Source: Branchiostoma floridae
Taxonomy: Eukaryota > Chordata > Leptocardii > Amphioxiformes > Branchiostomatidae
Length of the DNA stretch: 64,000 bases
Assembly: GCF_000003815.2 (NCBI RefSeq)
Contig: NC_049987.1
Span: 23,851,868 to 23,915,867, forward strand
Direction: 5' to 3'
The notes under the pieces are model-generated. The model was not told where the DNA came from, did not search any database, and saw nothing but the letters and a program-made list of their open reading frames with translations. This document shows positions 39,101-47,295 of this stretch, piece by piece. Numbering within the stretch: position 1 is the first letter of the stretch; each line of letters opens with the position of its first letter. The translations under genes and the position numbers were made by a program.

Positions 39101-39460
39101 GAAATCTGTTGCCAGTCCAGGGCCTAGGGTTATATTACATTGCTTTGACATTATTTTGGCTTCGAATACACTTTTCTACAGCTTGGGTTGAAAATATGAC
39201 TTGCAAATACGAATTTCTTTTAGTATATATAGCAGACATTATTTTCATATTAAAGAAGATTTGCAATAGTATACAGCAAACGTATCTAAATAATCTTTTC
39301 AATTACTAAAGGGATTGTATTTAAGATGAGAAATTACCAACGATACTGAGTTTATATAGAGAAGACATAGACTAACAACGGGAACAATAAATTGCTCACC
39401 GTACTCCAGAAGTGCTGAAGAAGCAGCGACCAAGACAAGAAGCCGGAAAACACCCGCCAT
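15014..39460 (-). CDS. Gene A: complete five-Ig Kirrel/Neph-like cell-adhesion receptor, 12 exons
   Basis: A type I membrane adhesion receptor of 686 residues, assembled by eye from 12 exons: 39400-39460, 25883-26191, 25269-25417, 24092-24248, 23554-23701, 22855-22976, 21775-22029, 20785-21111, 19933-20058, 18807-18992, 18371-18468 and 15014-15136. All junctions are GT-AG, phases agree, and the sum (2061 nt) is divisible by three. Order: signal peptide (1-about 18), Ig1 (21-123), Ig2 (124-225), Ig3 (226-315), Ig4 (316-400), Ig5 (401-509), membrane helix (about 514-539) and a 147-residue tail. Every Ig domain has its cysteine pair and core tryptophan. The YPP linker between Ig2 and Ig3 and the PDRIIWLW segment of Ig5 resemble Kirrel/nephrin proteins. 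That family mediates homophilic or heterophilic contacts (slit diaphragm, synapse choice, myoblast fusion). The role here is inferred. A nephrin-type or other IgSF name is the main alternative. Confidence 0.87.
16103..16335. mobile_element. Foldback MITE, CGATCG family, copy 2
   Basis: About 233 bp, in gene A intron 11. Left arm CTAGAAGGCGATGCGCTCTC, right arm GAGAGCGCGGCGTGGGC ending TAGTGGAAAGGGGG. Centre GTGACTGAGAGGACAACA. Confidence 0.7.
17880..18121. mobile_element. Foldback element with AAGGTGGTATCTCACT ends, copy 1
   Basis: Left end AAGGTGGTATCTCACTGCAC; right end GGTAGTGAGACGCCACTTTA. The inner arms CACTGCCGGGTTCG and GAACCCCGCAGTGACGCAAG are inverted. No coding capacity. It abuts copy 2. 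Confidence 0.6.
18120..18361. mobile_element. Foldback element, copy 2, next to gene A exon 11 donor
   Basis: Left arm GTGCGCTCCTACCGCACTTG then CGTTACTGCGGGGTTCG, right arm GAACTCCGCAGTGACGCAAG ending AGTGAGATACCACCTTA. The right end lies about eight bases from the exon 11 donor (18370). Centre GACTTAGAAGACGACAAAA recalls the centre of the CGATCG family. Confidence 0.6.
18371..18468 (-). CDS. Gene A exon 11: cytoplasmic tail
   Basis: A 98-nt exon, phase 1 to 0. It reads GLVHSTSLPPYSTVERHR, PDGEDIGDPADYTEE. LPPY could bind WW domains or be a phosphotyrosine site (inference). A foldback element begins about eight bases past the donor GTACGT. Confidence 0.88.
18807..18992 (-). CDS. Gene A exon 10: cytoplasmic tail, conserved core
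   Basis: A 186-nt phase 1-1 exon, acceptor TTTTGCAG. It contains PRPMPPIPKYG, the acidic NDSGVEDLELQEVDG, a proline-rich basic KPRPPPR (a possible SH3 ligand by motif) and VGLTYTG. The acidic and proline blocks recur in gene B, so they are probably the signalling part of the tail. Confidence 0.88.
19933..20058 (-). CDS. Gene A exon 9: transmembrane helix
   Basis: A 126-nt phase 1-1 exon, acceptor GTCTCTAG. After ESDHVP it encodes about 25 hydrophobic residues (AIIIATTAGIVLVVTIVIIG) followed by the stop-transfer lysines of VAKKKG. Gene B has a 126-nt exon in the same place. Confidence 0.9.
20520..20752. mobile_element. Foldback MITE, CGATCG family, copy 3
   Basis: About 233 bp, in gene A intron 8, ending 33 bp from the donor of the Ig5 exon. 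Left arm GGGACGGCGCTCTCGCTGCG, right arm CGCAGCGTGATCGCCGTCTA then GTGGAAAGGGGG. Confidence 0.7.
20785..21111 (-). CDS. Gene A exon 8: Ig domain 5
   Basis: A 327-nt phase 1-1 exon carrying GTARFACDITADPMPDR, IIWLWRDRDG and YICRASNMFG. In gene B the same domain is split by an intron just before the IVWIW segment. A foldback element ends 33 bp beyond the donor. Confidence 0.9.
21217..21247. repeat. TACA/ATAC microsatellite
   Basis: ATACATACATACATACATAC-type repeat in the gene A intron between exons 7 and 8. Confidence 0.85.
21775..22029 (-). CDS. Gene A exon 7: Ig domain 4
   Basis: A 255-nt phase 1-1 exon encoding one Ig domain: FKLRCLADGNPKPH, then IRWRRKDTTLYWENPLRFH, then YQCVATSGGF. Exon length is the same as in gene B. 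Positions 21829-21925 are almost identical in DNA to gene B while the rest of the exon has diverged, so this block looks gene-converted. Confidence 0.9.
22386..22529. repeat. Inverted repeat with 39-bp arms
   Basis: GAGTCACGTGGCCTGAATAG, then AAGTGTGACGTCAT at the left is inverted in CGTTGCTGACGTCATACTTC, then CATTCAGGTCACGTGAC at the right. A single related arm occurs at 21370-21410 (TGTGACCTGAACGGAAGCGT). A MITE family in gene A introns. Confidence 0.6.
22855..22976 (-). CDS. Gene A exon 6: second half of Ig domain 3
   Basis: A 122-nt exon, phase 2 to 1. It reads NRGQTMSLPKASRYDSGVY followed by the cysteine of YECTADNG, and ends LDVQY on a GTAAGT donor. The acceptor CCACCAAG has a weak pyrimidine tract but gives the correct phase. 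Gene B has the equivalent exon, six bases shorter. Confidence 0.85.
23187..23515. mobile_element. 311-bp palindromic MITE with 9-bp target duplication
   Basis: The element runs 23196-23506. Its arms of about 100 bp are inverted: TAGCCTCCTTCACCGGCCTC at the left, GAGGCCGGTGAAGGAGGCTA at the right, each followed inward by a T/A run, a G17 or C14 run and CCGGGAATATGCCGGGAAAG. Both sides carry TATATTCAG (23187-23195 and 23507-23515), a perfect 9-bp duplication, which suggests a Mutator-like or related transposase acting in trans. In the gene A intron between exons 5 and 6. Confidence 0.8.
23554..23701 (-). CDS. Gene A exon 5: first half of Ig domain 3
   Basis: A 148-nt exon, phase 1 to 2, with acceptor TTCCGCAG. 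It begins with the YPP linker (YPPTVIVPQTSVHV) and holds ANLSCLVDSNPPATVTW. The homologous gene B exon is also 148 nt. Confidence 0.88.
24092..24248 (-). CDS. Gene A exon 4: second half of Ig domain 2
   Basis: A 157-nt exon, phase 0 to 1, after acceptor CTGCAG. It reads VIHHESAGRTVVDLVLPGL, with the second cysteine in NFTCTADQ, and ends at VHY on a GTAAGT donor. No ATG-initiated frame exposes it. It was found by reading on from exon 3. A retrotransposon fragment lies in the intron between exons 3 and 4. Confidence 0.88.
24490..25138 (-). mobile_element. 3' end of a non-LTR retrotransposon (RT C-terminal zinc finger)
   Basis: A 151-codon frame (25081-24626), open upstream to about 25138, ends with a C-x2-C-x8-H-x4-C finger (CPFCPELIEDEYHFMVVC), the zf-RVT type found at the C-terminus of non-LTR reverse transcriptases. 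After the stop, a 3' tail ends in CAATAAAG and an ATT-rich run near 24500. It lies in the gene A intron between exons 3 and 4, sense to the gene, and is 5'-truncated, which is usual for such elements. The frame is intact over this stretch, suggesting a fairly recent insertion. Confidence 0.75.
25269..25417 (-). CDS. Gene A exon 3: first half of Ig domain 2
   Basis: A 149-nt exon running from phase 1 to phase 0. It starts after CCAACAG with SLPRPPVIKGAELP, carries the first cysteine (LTLSCSS) and the core LTWYNES, and ends HME before GTAACG. Ig2 is split between two exons, as is usual for C2-set (CD80-like) domains in nephrin/Kirrel proteins. Confidence 0.88.
25883..26191 (-). CDS. Gene A exon 2: Ig domain 1 (V-like)
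   Basis: A 309-nt phase 1-1 exon. The acceptor is TTTCAG and the donor GTAAGT. It encodes one whole Ig domain, with cysteines in VILQCAF and GRYKCGAF and tryptophan in IVTWDG. A symmetric phase 1-1 exon holding one complete Ig module is typical of the superfamily. Confidence 0.9.
27221..27310. repeat. Three copies of a 35-bp unit
   Basis: TTATGCATATCGTTGTCT (twice) and TTATGCAGATCGTTGT, with AATGTCT between. In gene A intron 1. Confidence 0.6.
29787..29975. mobile_element. Partial CGATCG-family foldback
   Basis: CCTAGACGGCGATCGCACTG at the left and the typical centre GTGACTGAAAAGACAACG. The right arm is decayed (CTGAGGTCGCC). In gene A intron 1. Confidence 0.5.
30889..30924. repeat. GAAT tetranucleotide microsatellite
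   Basis: About nine GAAT units with one GAAC variant, in gene A intron 1. Confidence 0.9.
32000..32341. repeat. Tandem duplication of 162 bp
   Basis: AATTTTCATGATTGATTGAT then TTTCGGTGTCTTCAC at 32006 returns at 32168; ATCTACTGGGATC and GAGATTTTGATCTGA are also in both. Confidence 0.7.
33129..34312. mobile_element. Tandem/nested copies of a CCTCCATGAAATG element
   Basis: Two copies begin CACCTCCATGAAATGTCATG (33129) and TACCTCCATGAAATGTCATG (33491), about 361 bp apart and almost identical over 250 bp (GAACGGCTGGATG, TTGTTGTGTTGGTGGGGTGT, GATGAAAGCTCGAATCGATG). The right end ATTTCATGGAGGTATGAG (near 34288) is inverted to the start. No coding capacity. Confidence 0.6.
34620..34900. repeat. 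Tandem duplication of 168 bp
   Basis: CAATACCGATACAACACAT and TGATGAAGTTCAAA from 34625 return from 34793 with about 80 percent similarity by eye. Confidence 0.6.
35145..35430 (-). mobile_element. Decayed non-LTR retrotransposon fragment with RT catalytic motif
   Basis: Reading minus from about 35400, one frame gives CQTNVFADDTSL followed by LDSELRSVSTWLSKWKLEAN. FADD is the catalytic box of non-LTR reverse transcriptases, and the residues after it are typical of the family. No ATG-led frame shows it. Next to it (35145-35200) is an end-like sequence with AATAAATC and ATCAA-type short repeats. The middle of the element seems deleted and the frame breaks upstream. Confidence 0.65.
36065..36215. 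mobile_element. Decayed CGATCG-family foldback
   Basis: Only the centre (AAAAGACGACAAAGCG) and the right part (GAGCTGTCAAATC, CAGTGGAAAGG) remain recognisable. In gene A intron 1. Confidence 0.35.
37013..37637. repeat. Duplication spaced 480 bp
   Basis: TCCACGGAAGAAAAA, ACGCTGTCAAT and AAGCCTTTGGATCAATGGT at 37033-37140 correspond to TCCACGAAAGACAAA, TCGCTGTCAATATC and AGCCTTTGGATCAATGGTTG at 37512-37620. A third weak copy of the start is near 36640. Confidence 0.55.
37800..38640. repeat. Complex tandem array, five core copies
   Basis: The core TTCATAAAGATTTGTTTTAT then CAAACTTCAATCTTAGA recurs near 37818, 37970, 38173, 38437 and 38590. Spacing alternates (about 150, 200, 260, 150). Between cores, GGTGAAATATTATGGTAAAA and CTTCGCTAGC repeat too. 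Confidence 0.7.
39400..39460 (-). CDS. Gene A exon 1: start codon and signal peptide
   Basis: The ATG at 39460 has A at -3 and G at +4. Twenty codons (MAGVFRLLVLVAASSALLEY) form a hydrophobic signal peptide, and the exon ends in phase 1 at a GTGAGC donor. The split codon joins exon 2 to read EYVDCAKY. This start was chosen because it gives a signal peptide spliced in frame to Ig1. Confidence 0.8.
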
Positions 39461-39690
39461 TTTTCACGTCGTCTGAAGAAGTTTCCTCCGGCGCGAAAGC
39501 AGAGAACCGGAGAGGTGTCAGCACACGCCTGCCCGGGAAGTGGTGCGTGATTGACGTGTGGTGACAGGAGACGCGTCAGCGGCGGCGCGAACGGGCGCGC
39601 AAGGAACGCGGGGCACGGATTTGTGTTGCTACGTCACGCAGCACGTGACTTGGGCCCCGTTCTCCTGGGACGGCGATCGCCGAGCGAGCA
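39461..39690 (-). promoter_or_regulatory. Putative gene A promoter / 5' leader, CpG-rich
   Basis: Immediately upstream of the gene A ATG the DNA becomes GC- and CpG-rich (39480-39670, for example GCGGCGGCGCGAACGGGCGC), unlike the AT-rich flanks. No TATA box could be assigned. The outer edge (39655-39690) contains CGGCGATCGCCG, which also occurs at the ends of a local foldback family, so part may be transposon-derived. The transcription start is not determined. Confidence 0.4.
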
Positions 39691-40204
39691 AAATTTGATT
39701 TGTGAACCCTTTAGTTTCACAATTAGACTACTACGCACCTAGTAATGGTACTATATAGAAGACACCCAAACACAAGAAACCTTAACCGATCCTTTCTTTG
39801 TCTAATTATAGTATGGAATTTGTAAAGCGAACCATTAAGTCTTTGGTTGCATAGCAGTTGTAGAGCGGTTGTAAAGCGTTCGCAAAACGTTCGCCAAACT
39901 ATTGTTTAAACTCAGTGATACAGTAGTGAGACCAGCTCAAGAATTCTGCTCACGGCTTTTCCATGCAAACTCCTGATCTTCACCATTACATCCTTATCAG
40001 AAAGGAGATGCTTTAAGGAAATCCTTAAAGAACATTAACGACCCTCAGTCCGACAACAAGGTGTAAATCTGTCCTCCCGGCGAGTCTGGATCGATACATC
40101 GAACCAGTCAAACTAAAGACCAATACTTCAGTCATGATGATCACCGTATCGGTTGACGGTGGAATGGTGAATGATGACGATTTCAATCATATCCTTCACT
40201 ATGT

Positions 40205-40265
40205 CTTTGTCTCTCAATAATGGTCTTTATTGCACATACACGCCCGGGGTGCTAAGTGAACATAT
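40205..40265 (-). mobile_element. Short 3' end of a non-LTR-like element
   Basis: Minus strand: GTGTATGTGCAATAAAG, then ACCATTATT. It resembles the tail of the 24490 element (GCAATAAAGTTATTATT) in its last bases only. A fragment without coding capacity. Confidence 0.3.
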
Positions 40266-41289
40266 GGCCACATGTGGTCCAATGTAAAATATAAAACCTG
40301 GAATACTAAAATACGGCAAGTACTATGCACTAAAGCAATATATGCTATTGTTGATCTATAAAGCTATCTTTTTGAAACACATTGAAACATAACTACATAC
40401 CTGGTAAATCATATACAATTGGTGCCTATTCTTGTGTGAGTTGCAGTGAAAAAAAAATAAAATCCATGTTACTGGAATGACAAAGTTGAAAGCGTTGTTG
40501 AACTTGGTACATTTGGAATCCTCTGCCCTAAGCCATTTCTAACTGAGCCAGTAATAATCAACGGAATCAACAATAATTCTAATCTATTCCATGACTGTAC
40601 AGATCCTATGTAAACGCTCAGGGGCACATTACTCATGTGTACGAAACGGCAATGATTGTGCATCATTCCTTACATCCCCTGATGGATGCTCGCATATTTA
40701 ATTCCAATATTTCTCTAGACTGTTGCAATTTTCCATTATGCCAGCAATTTGCCATCATCAACACTATTCTTCATCCGAGATGTTACAGAGCGTTTGTGAT
40801 GTTGAGCTTCGGGTTTAATGCATCGCTTCAGTTGAAATTGCCATCTAATGGTTCGGCTCTGATTGGAATTTTCCAGCGAGACGATTTCTCGTATTGCCGT
40901 CAGTTTTGTTTCGGGTGTGATCACTCCTTTTTGCGTTTGAAAATCATTTTTTGTTACTTTGGAACAGATTAAAAAGGACAGAAGCGAATTCAAGAGGCAA
41001 GTCTAATGTATGACGGTGGTGCTATCACAGAGAAGCTCAGTAATGATACTTTGGCAATACTCCCATTCTACCAACGTGGACATCGCGCTACGACTGTTCT
41101 GCGACCTAAATTGGACTCGTTTAACCTTTACTTTCATAAATCGGATATCATGCAAGCCGTTAAATGGACAACAGGCAAACAAATATGAAAAGAATCCAAC
41201 TACGAAATTCGATGAGTGGTTTATCAGATCGTTCGATCGCAGTGAGGTTGCCTTCCTAGTTGATTGGTGGTCTCACTCATCATTCCTGT

Positions 41290-41531
41290 ACCCCCTTGCC
41301 ACTAGGATGGCCCTCTCGCCGCGCTCTGTCTGCAACCTAAAATTTGACAGATCGTTCAACGAATTGCATAGAAAAGAAACCAATATTTCTACACTTTGTG
41401 TGTTTTATTGCCTTCTGGGTCACATTTTTTACATTTTTTTTATATAACCAGTGTGAAAGCGAAGGTTATTACACGTTGTCTATCTAAGTCACAGTGAGAG
41501 CGCAGCGCGATCGCCGTCTAGTGGAAAAGGT
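41290..41531. mobile_element. Foldback MITE, CGATCG family, copy 4
   Basis: Left arm CCCTTGCCACTAGGATGGCC, right arm GAGAGCGCAGCGCGATCGCC then GTCTAGTGGAAAAGG. Intergenic between genes A and B. Confidence 0.65.
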
Positions 41532-41707
41532 GCCTTACGTAAGACCCAATATCCAACGACTTCCGCGATGATTTTTTTCCTGATCTCCGTGGCGTGCACA
41601 GCCTCCATTCTCCTGATTACCATCAGTAATTTACCTCGGTCCGCAGTCACTCTCCGCACCTTTTAAGCCTGGTCTATTCGTCACGAAATCCCGGCTTATG
41701 GATGGAT

Positions 41708-42060
41708 GTGCAGGGTATTCATCTTCCACTAGACTTGCGTACAACACTGAAGCTATCCTGCCATAGTGGTGTACTGCTAACTCTCCTCTCAATCATGGCT
41801 TTAACGTTACATGGTCAAATTAGCGGCTGTTTGAATTCTGTTATATAGAATAGAAAACCTACATAAGGAGATCAGTTGCAGAGTGCTGTAATAGTAATGT
41901 CAAAGTAGTGATAAGCTAGATGTGCAGGGCATTCATCTTCCACTGGACTCCTCTGACTGCACTTATCATACAGCCCTGAAGCTATCCTGCCATAGTGGTG
42001 CAGTGGTAACTCTCGTCTGACTGCACCCATGCATGGTACAGCAGTGAAGCTATCCTGACA
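41708..42060. repeat. Diverged local repeat
   Basis: ATTCATCTTCCACT and TGAAGCTATCCTGCCATAGT, then GGTGTACTG, recur two to three times (from 41716, 41929 and partly 42040). Confidence 0.5.
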
Positions 42061-42125
42061 AAGCAATGTAGTGGTATCTCTCCTCCTAATTGTGCTCTGG
42101 TGGTTTTGTGTGTGATATTATATAA

Positions 42126-42250
42126 CTGGTAGTAAGATACCCGCCGTGCCCCCGACGTTGTGTCATTGGGAAAAGGCACTTTATACGGCCTTCTTCACAT
42201 CACCCATGTGTAAAAGTGGGTACCTGAATTTGATCGGGGAGGTAAAATAT
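42126..42250 (+). mobile_element. SINE tail fragment
   Basis: The 3' part of the SINE family, without the tRNA head: AAAAGGCACTTTATACGGCC, TTCTTCACATCACCCATG, AAAAGTGGGTACCTGA and GGGGAGGTAAAA. It is closely similar to 61490-61575. Confidence 0.55.
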
Positions 42251-43204
42251 TACGTTACTAAAACTTGAGTCAACCTTTATGAATCAGTTATAGATTACTA
42301 TAGTGTTATCAAAAGGTCGATACACATTAACAATTGCCAGCAAATATATCAGCACAATGAGAATTGAAAATAGCCGCTAATGTGGTGTGTTTTGGACATC
42401 TTCTTTCATTTCGCCTATACGAGGGCGATGATTACTTTAACCAATACTAAGCTGTAGCTTCACTGAAGATGTCAGAACTTTAACCACCCTCGATATACAT
42501 GTATATATAGAATTTTTTTATCAGAACGAAAAGCACAGCGACTTTGGATAGGTAAGATACAAAGCACAAAGTAGAAATACAAAATGAATCTTGATACCCT
42601 ACTTAAGCAATAAGCAATTAGTACTAACATTGTAGGAGGATCTCTAATATCGTGTGGCTAAATGTTAGTGACCGTATCTTTTTCTAATAACAAAGCAATA
42701 TGTTATGCCTTTACGTAGTTCTCAATTGTGAAAACTGTCAAAGCTTAAGATATAGTCAAATATGTATCGAGTCTAGTAAACTCTGGTGAACTTAAACAAA
42801 TTAAAGAAATGAAATATTGCTCAATGGATCGGATAAAAGGCCTTCTTAGACTAGTGGAACTCATTTTGAAATTGGCCAAAAGGGTGAACCCTTTGTTCAG
42901 GCGCAGCATTGTTTCTCCTCCTGTAAGTATTAGTAAGTATAAAAATGTAAGTATGAAAATATAGGTATAAAAATCATGTGTGCAGGCCAAAACCAACGAT
43001 GACAATATCGCCTTACGCCGTTTTTCGAAGCCCCCAGAGGGGAGAACCCCTAACATAAGTCATACATAGAGTTCAACAAAACCACATTAACTTCCAAAAC
43101 ATAATCATACATCAAGTTCTATTAAACCAAATTACTTAAGTAACATAAACATAAAGGTTGTACAAAATCAGATTTGACTTAGGGATGCCCAAACTGGTGT
43201 TAGC

Positions 43205-43222
43205 GGGGGGGGGGGGGGGGGG
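43205..43222. repeat. Homopolymer G18
   Basis: Eighteen consecutive G. Similar runs occur at 51995-52007 (13), 62265-62279 (15) and inside the 23196 element (17). Confidence 0.9.
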
Positions 43223-44231
43223 TGATTTGGCTAAGGGGGTGTGCGGGCTAAATCTGGGAAAAATCTATGTGGTCAGGAATGTTGAATAGATGATTAAACA
43301 CATGGATGGAATATCGAACAATAGGTCCTTCTTTCTTGACTTTTGCATTTATTTGAGCATTCAACGACATTCTGACATTATTCGTTGTCCGATTTCGTTG
43401 GCAATTCCGTTGCTTTGAGGTACTTGAAGAGGGTATACTAGTTTTTGTTTTGGAAGTGGATGTAAATTGATGAACCCATAGATGTCATCAATTCATCAAA
43501 TCAAGACAACCCACGATTAGGATTGCTCAGCTCATCAGTGCAGCGTTCACTCCTCCCAATCCGAGAGGGAAGCTCTCCAGATTTATTTCCAGACATACAT
43601 TGCTCGCCAATTGTCCCCGGCTTAGAGTCACATCAGGCAGGCAGGTGCGGAGAGTGCGATAGGGATATGATTGTTGAGCGGTGTTGAGCTGGGGGCGTTT
43701 GTTTACATTTCATGCGGCTTTAATGAAATGGGATTCGGGGCGTGAGATTTTTCTTGGATGGTGGCGTGTCGTAAAATGTTGGAAGCTTTGTCATTAATTT
43801 CTGTGGTAGGAATACGTTGCATAGACAAATAATGCTATAGACTGACACCTGGGCGTAATGCAGACTGCAAAATGCTAATAGCCATTATATAATAATTTGT
43901 TCTAATAAATGGTAAATGTACAGTCCGTCACTGTCATACTAAATCAGTTGTAGAATTCAATAATCCCTGAAATCGTGCCAAGTTCACAGCCTTGCAACAC
44001 ACAACCGTCTTGACGTGCTGGTGTTTACGTGATTAATTATCTAAAAGAACATAAAGCACATTTACTGACAATTAGTTATATCTAGATAACTCTTACACGT
44101 ATGGACATAATAAGACCTTCGTCTGGCCTCTGAAATGAACAGGGTTGAGACGTGACCTGGCCGTCAGTCATTGACCGAGATAATCAGATATGCACGGACG
44201 ATTTATGTGTGCTGTGATAGTATACAGGACA

Positions 44232-44440
44232 TCCCCTGTGGCTCAATTGCGATACCAGCCTCACAGTTGAGTTCCTTGATCAAGTTGGAAGACTCCGGTT
44301 CAATCTTGGGTAGGGCATCTCGGTTGGGTTGCACCCGTCTGTCGGATGGGTGTAAAATTTGGGTCTCGTGGTCGAGGCTGTGCCTGAAGCACGTTAAAGG
44401 GGTAGTGCTAGCAACACCTCCCTGCAACAACAACAAAATA
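44232..44440 (+). mobile_element. tRNA-derived SINE with CAA tail
   Basis: A box TGGCTCAATTG (44239-44249), B box GGTTCAATCTT (44297-44307) and a tail ending in CAACAACAACAA. The body after the head differs from the 1814 copy, so it is probably a second SINE family. Box spacing of 58 bases recalls long-variable-arm tRNAs. Confidence 0.6.
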
Positions 44441-45222
44441 TACCGGTACGCTGACACAGAAGCAGCAAGTTAATGACCAATGTACCACAAGGTGAATAAC
44501 AATAATCACCTCACATATAAAAGTATTGACCATGATATCGTTTTTTTTTTGCGCGTAATATAAAAAAAATAAACAATATGTACCTTTCGTCGATTGAAAT
44601 CATTGTAAAACGATGTAATGACCCAATAAATTATGTTAGAATAAATAATGTTAAACAATATTTTTTTGATATAGAATACTAAGCAGAAGTGGGTTGAACG
44701 GGTAAAGTTTAAAGTAAGTCAAATTTTTGTGTTCTAAACCATACGTTAACTTTGATCCTGAATAACTGAAAGACAAAGTCAACAGCAGATACTTGTTTTT
44801 TAACACAGCACTGTTTTCATCCATAAGCCATTAGTACCCCTAAGTAATCAGATATGCAGTTTCCTTGTTATGTATTGTGTGGCTGAGGGGTTTTATATCT
44901 CATCAGTCAATTCTTACGGTGATAAGATTACAACGTCATCAGCACGATAGGATTTGATACCAAAATCCATAAGGGGTGCAGTTTAGGTTACATCTCAAGA
45001 TGGCGCTGTTGCATGTACGTCCATATGTAAGATGCGTGTTCTTAAAATCTGGCCAGGCCATAATTTATTATAGAAATTAATTGCGCTTGTGTGTTTATGT
45101 ATGTCTGTTCGTGTGTATGTATGTATTTATGTATGTCTGTGCGTGTGTGTGTGTGCGTGCGTGCATGTGTATGTCTGTCTTTGTGTGCGCGCACCATCTG
45201 TCTATCTGCGTGTGTATGTCTG

Positions 45223-45228
45223 TATGTG

Positions 45229-45322
<94 letters not shown>
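45223..45322. repeat. TG dinucleotide microsatellite
   Basis: About 100 bp of nearly pure TG, with a flank from 45089 rich in TGTATG and TGTCTG words. It creates spurious Cys-Val / His-Thr reading frames on both strands. Confidence 0.95.
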
Positions 45323-45324
<2 letters not shown>

Positions 45325-46974
45325 GGAATGTACACTTTTGCCAGTTTTGCGAAAGTTGAAGATGCATATCTGCAGTTCTCAGCTCGTCTCAGAGGGGGCA
45401 GTCTTACCCGTTGTCTCAGAAACGGAGACATGATGTTTCCTTTACATGTGGACATCTAGCCGCCACCTTGCGACTTTTATATCATTTGCAAGGCCAGACT
45501 GAAGAATTATATGGATGACATCTGTGCAGGCATCAATTTTCAAAGAACGTTTGCGACAATACTGTTGACCGTACTAAATACCTGTAAAAAATAATAGCCG
45601 TAAATTTGTAAGAAAAATGTTTGGACAACGGATACTAAAGAGCACCAAAGTCAAAGACGTAACGTAACAAATCAACTTTTTTTTCAGTATACAATTTTGT
45701 GTGTATGCAAAGTCCTGACCCCTCAGATTTCATCATCATCATCAGATTTCATAATGACGGCATATTACCATGTTTTTTTTTCTTCGCACGCTGTCATCAG
45801 CTTAGGTTGCCCTTAGAATCAACTCATTATAACCTAAGATGAAAAAAACTAATAGTACTAGAATAAAGTAGGGTTTAGCTGTGACGTTTTGAAAGCACAT
45901 TCCCAATATCATGCGGATTACCATGTACCATTTCACATTAAAGCGTTTCCCATTTGGCTTTAGAAGAATTGCACCGCATCGGAAATGGCCTCCTGAGTTG
46001 AGGCCGTAACTAACCCAGAATTATACAATAGGCTTTGGGGTCTGGTTATAGTTGATGCTGAGGGTAATTCGTATGTCATTCCGTACAATACAAATGTGCC
46101 TGTGTGAATAATGCATTGCGCTGCCTAAAGCATTGAGCTAATAGAGCACCATTTGTCTCAAGGAAGCAGCTTGAAGGGTACGCAAGGTAACAGTTACTCA
46201 AGCAACTCAAGTCAGAGACATTTTAGAAACGGTCTGACGTTTTGGGTAGCCTCCAGGTGACACTGAGTAGATCTGTACAACAGTGGGTTTCTAACTAAAA
46301 ACATGAATTGAGATGAGAATTGTGGCGAATGAATTTTAGACCAATAAGAAACAGCTTGTAGGGTAAGTCGATAAAGGTTAGACATCCGGGTAATAAGACA
46401 AAAAAGCGAATTTTTCCTCATCTCTATGCATATCAATTCATAGTTATAGGATATAAAACCCGCTTTCCAACACAGTGTCACATACGAAAGATAACGGATG
46501 TAATCTGAAACGTCTGACCATTTGCGAACCGATACCCAGTTGCTTGAGTAATTGCTATTTGGCGGAGCTTGTAGTAAGTGTAGTTAGGCGCCTCCACTTG
46601 TTCCAGGCCATTTCACTATTGAGGTTGGATTCTTTTTGTTCTTTCGATGTTTTTACTTTATTATACATATATAAGCTTCTCATCGCTGACTAATGGTACT
46701 GGATGCTACCTGAAATTCACATGTTCTCTGAATATATTCAGTTGCTTCAGTGTTGCTTGGGTGGCAATGTCATGTCAACAGATGGATGCACTGAACTGAA
46801 TTGAACTGCTTCAGTAACTGTTGCCTCGCGTTTCATATCACCTTCATCGAAAATATATGTTTCGTAACATGCTGTTCTAATTCATAGAAATACACAGCAA
46901 CATTCAGAAGCATAAGAAGGTAAATCAGCCATACTTAATATTGAGTTTAAGCAAATAGGTATGAACATTAAGTT

Positions 46975-47295
46975 GTAAGTTCATCTGTGTTGGCCCAAAT
47001 TTTCGACTGCACAGTATCGGTCTTTGTCAAGAAAGGAAAAATCCACTGCTGTCGTGACGTCACGTTATGCAGATAGTACACGTGACTGAGCAGTGGATCG
47101 TAGGTTGCAGGAAGTCTATGGCGCCCACCGTCTCTATTCAGGGATGGTTCTCAGGTGTAGATGGCTTCTTTAATCCCTATAGCGTGGATTGTTCAGCAGT
47201 GGATTGTTCATTCCTTGACAAAGACTGATGCTGTGCAATCGAAAATTTGGGTGAGTCAAATTTTTGTGTTGGAAATTACAGTTAAACTTTTTCAT
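46975..47295. mobile_element. Foldback of the CCAACACAAA family
   Basis: Left arm CAAATTTTCGACTGCACAGT and GTCTTTGTCAAGAAAGGAAA; right arm TTCCTTGACAAAGACTGATG then TTTGTGTTGGAAATTACAGT. The centre has GTGACGTCACGTTATGCAGA. Confidence 0.6.

Larger units (their letters stand above)
26192..39399 (-). other. Gene A intron 1 (13.2 kb), repeat-rich
   Basis: This intron separates the signal-peptide exon from the Ig1 exon. No other exon was recognised. It holds a 35-bp tandem repeat (27221), a CGATCG-type foldback (29787), a GAAT microsatellite (30889), a 162-bp duplication (32006), a long element starting with CCTCCATGAAATG (33129), a 168-bp duplication (34620), a reverse-transcriptase fragment (35145-35430), a remnant foldback (36065), a 480-bp-spaced duplication (37013/37493) and a repeat array (37800-38640). 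The remaining stretches (27320-29780, 30930-31990, 35440-36060) show nothing I can name. Confidence 0.6.

Noticed and set aside
39655..39690. CGGCGATCGCCG as a specific promoter element
   Set aside because: The same words form the arms of a local foldback family, so a transposon remnant is at least as likely.
40637..40972. 111-codon plus frame
   Set aside because: No motif, no splice context and AT-rich composition like the surrounding intergenic DNA.
45042..45459. Long overlapping reading frames on both strands (Cys-Val and His-Thr runs)
   Set aside because: They are translations of the TG microsatellite; no codon signal outside the repeat.
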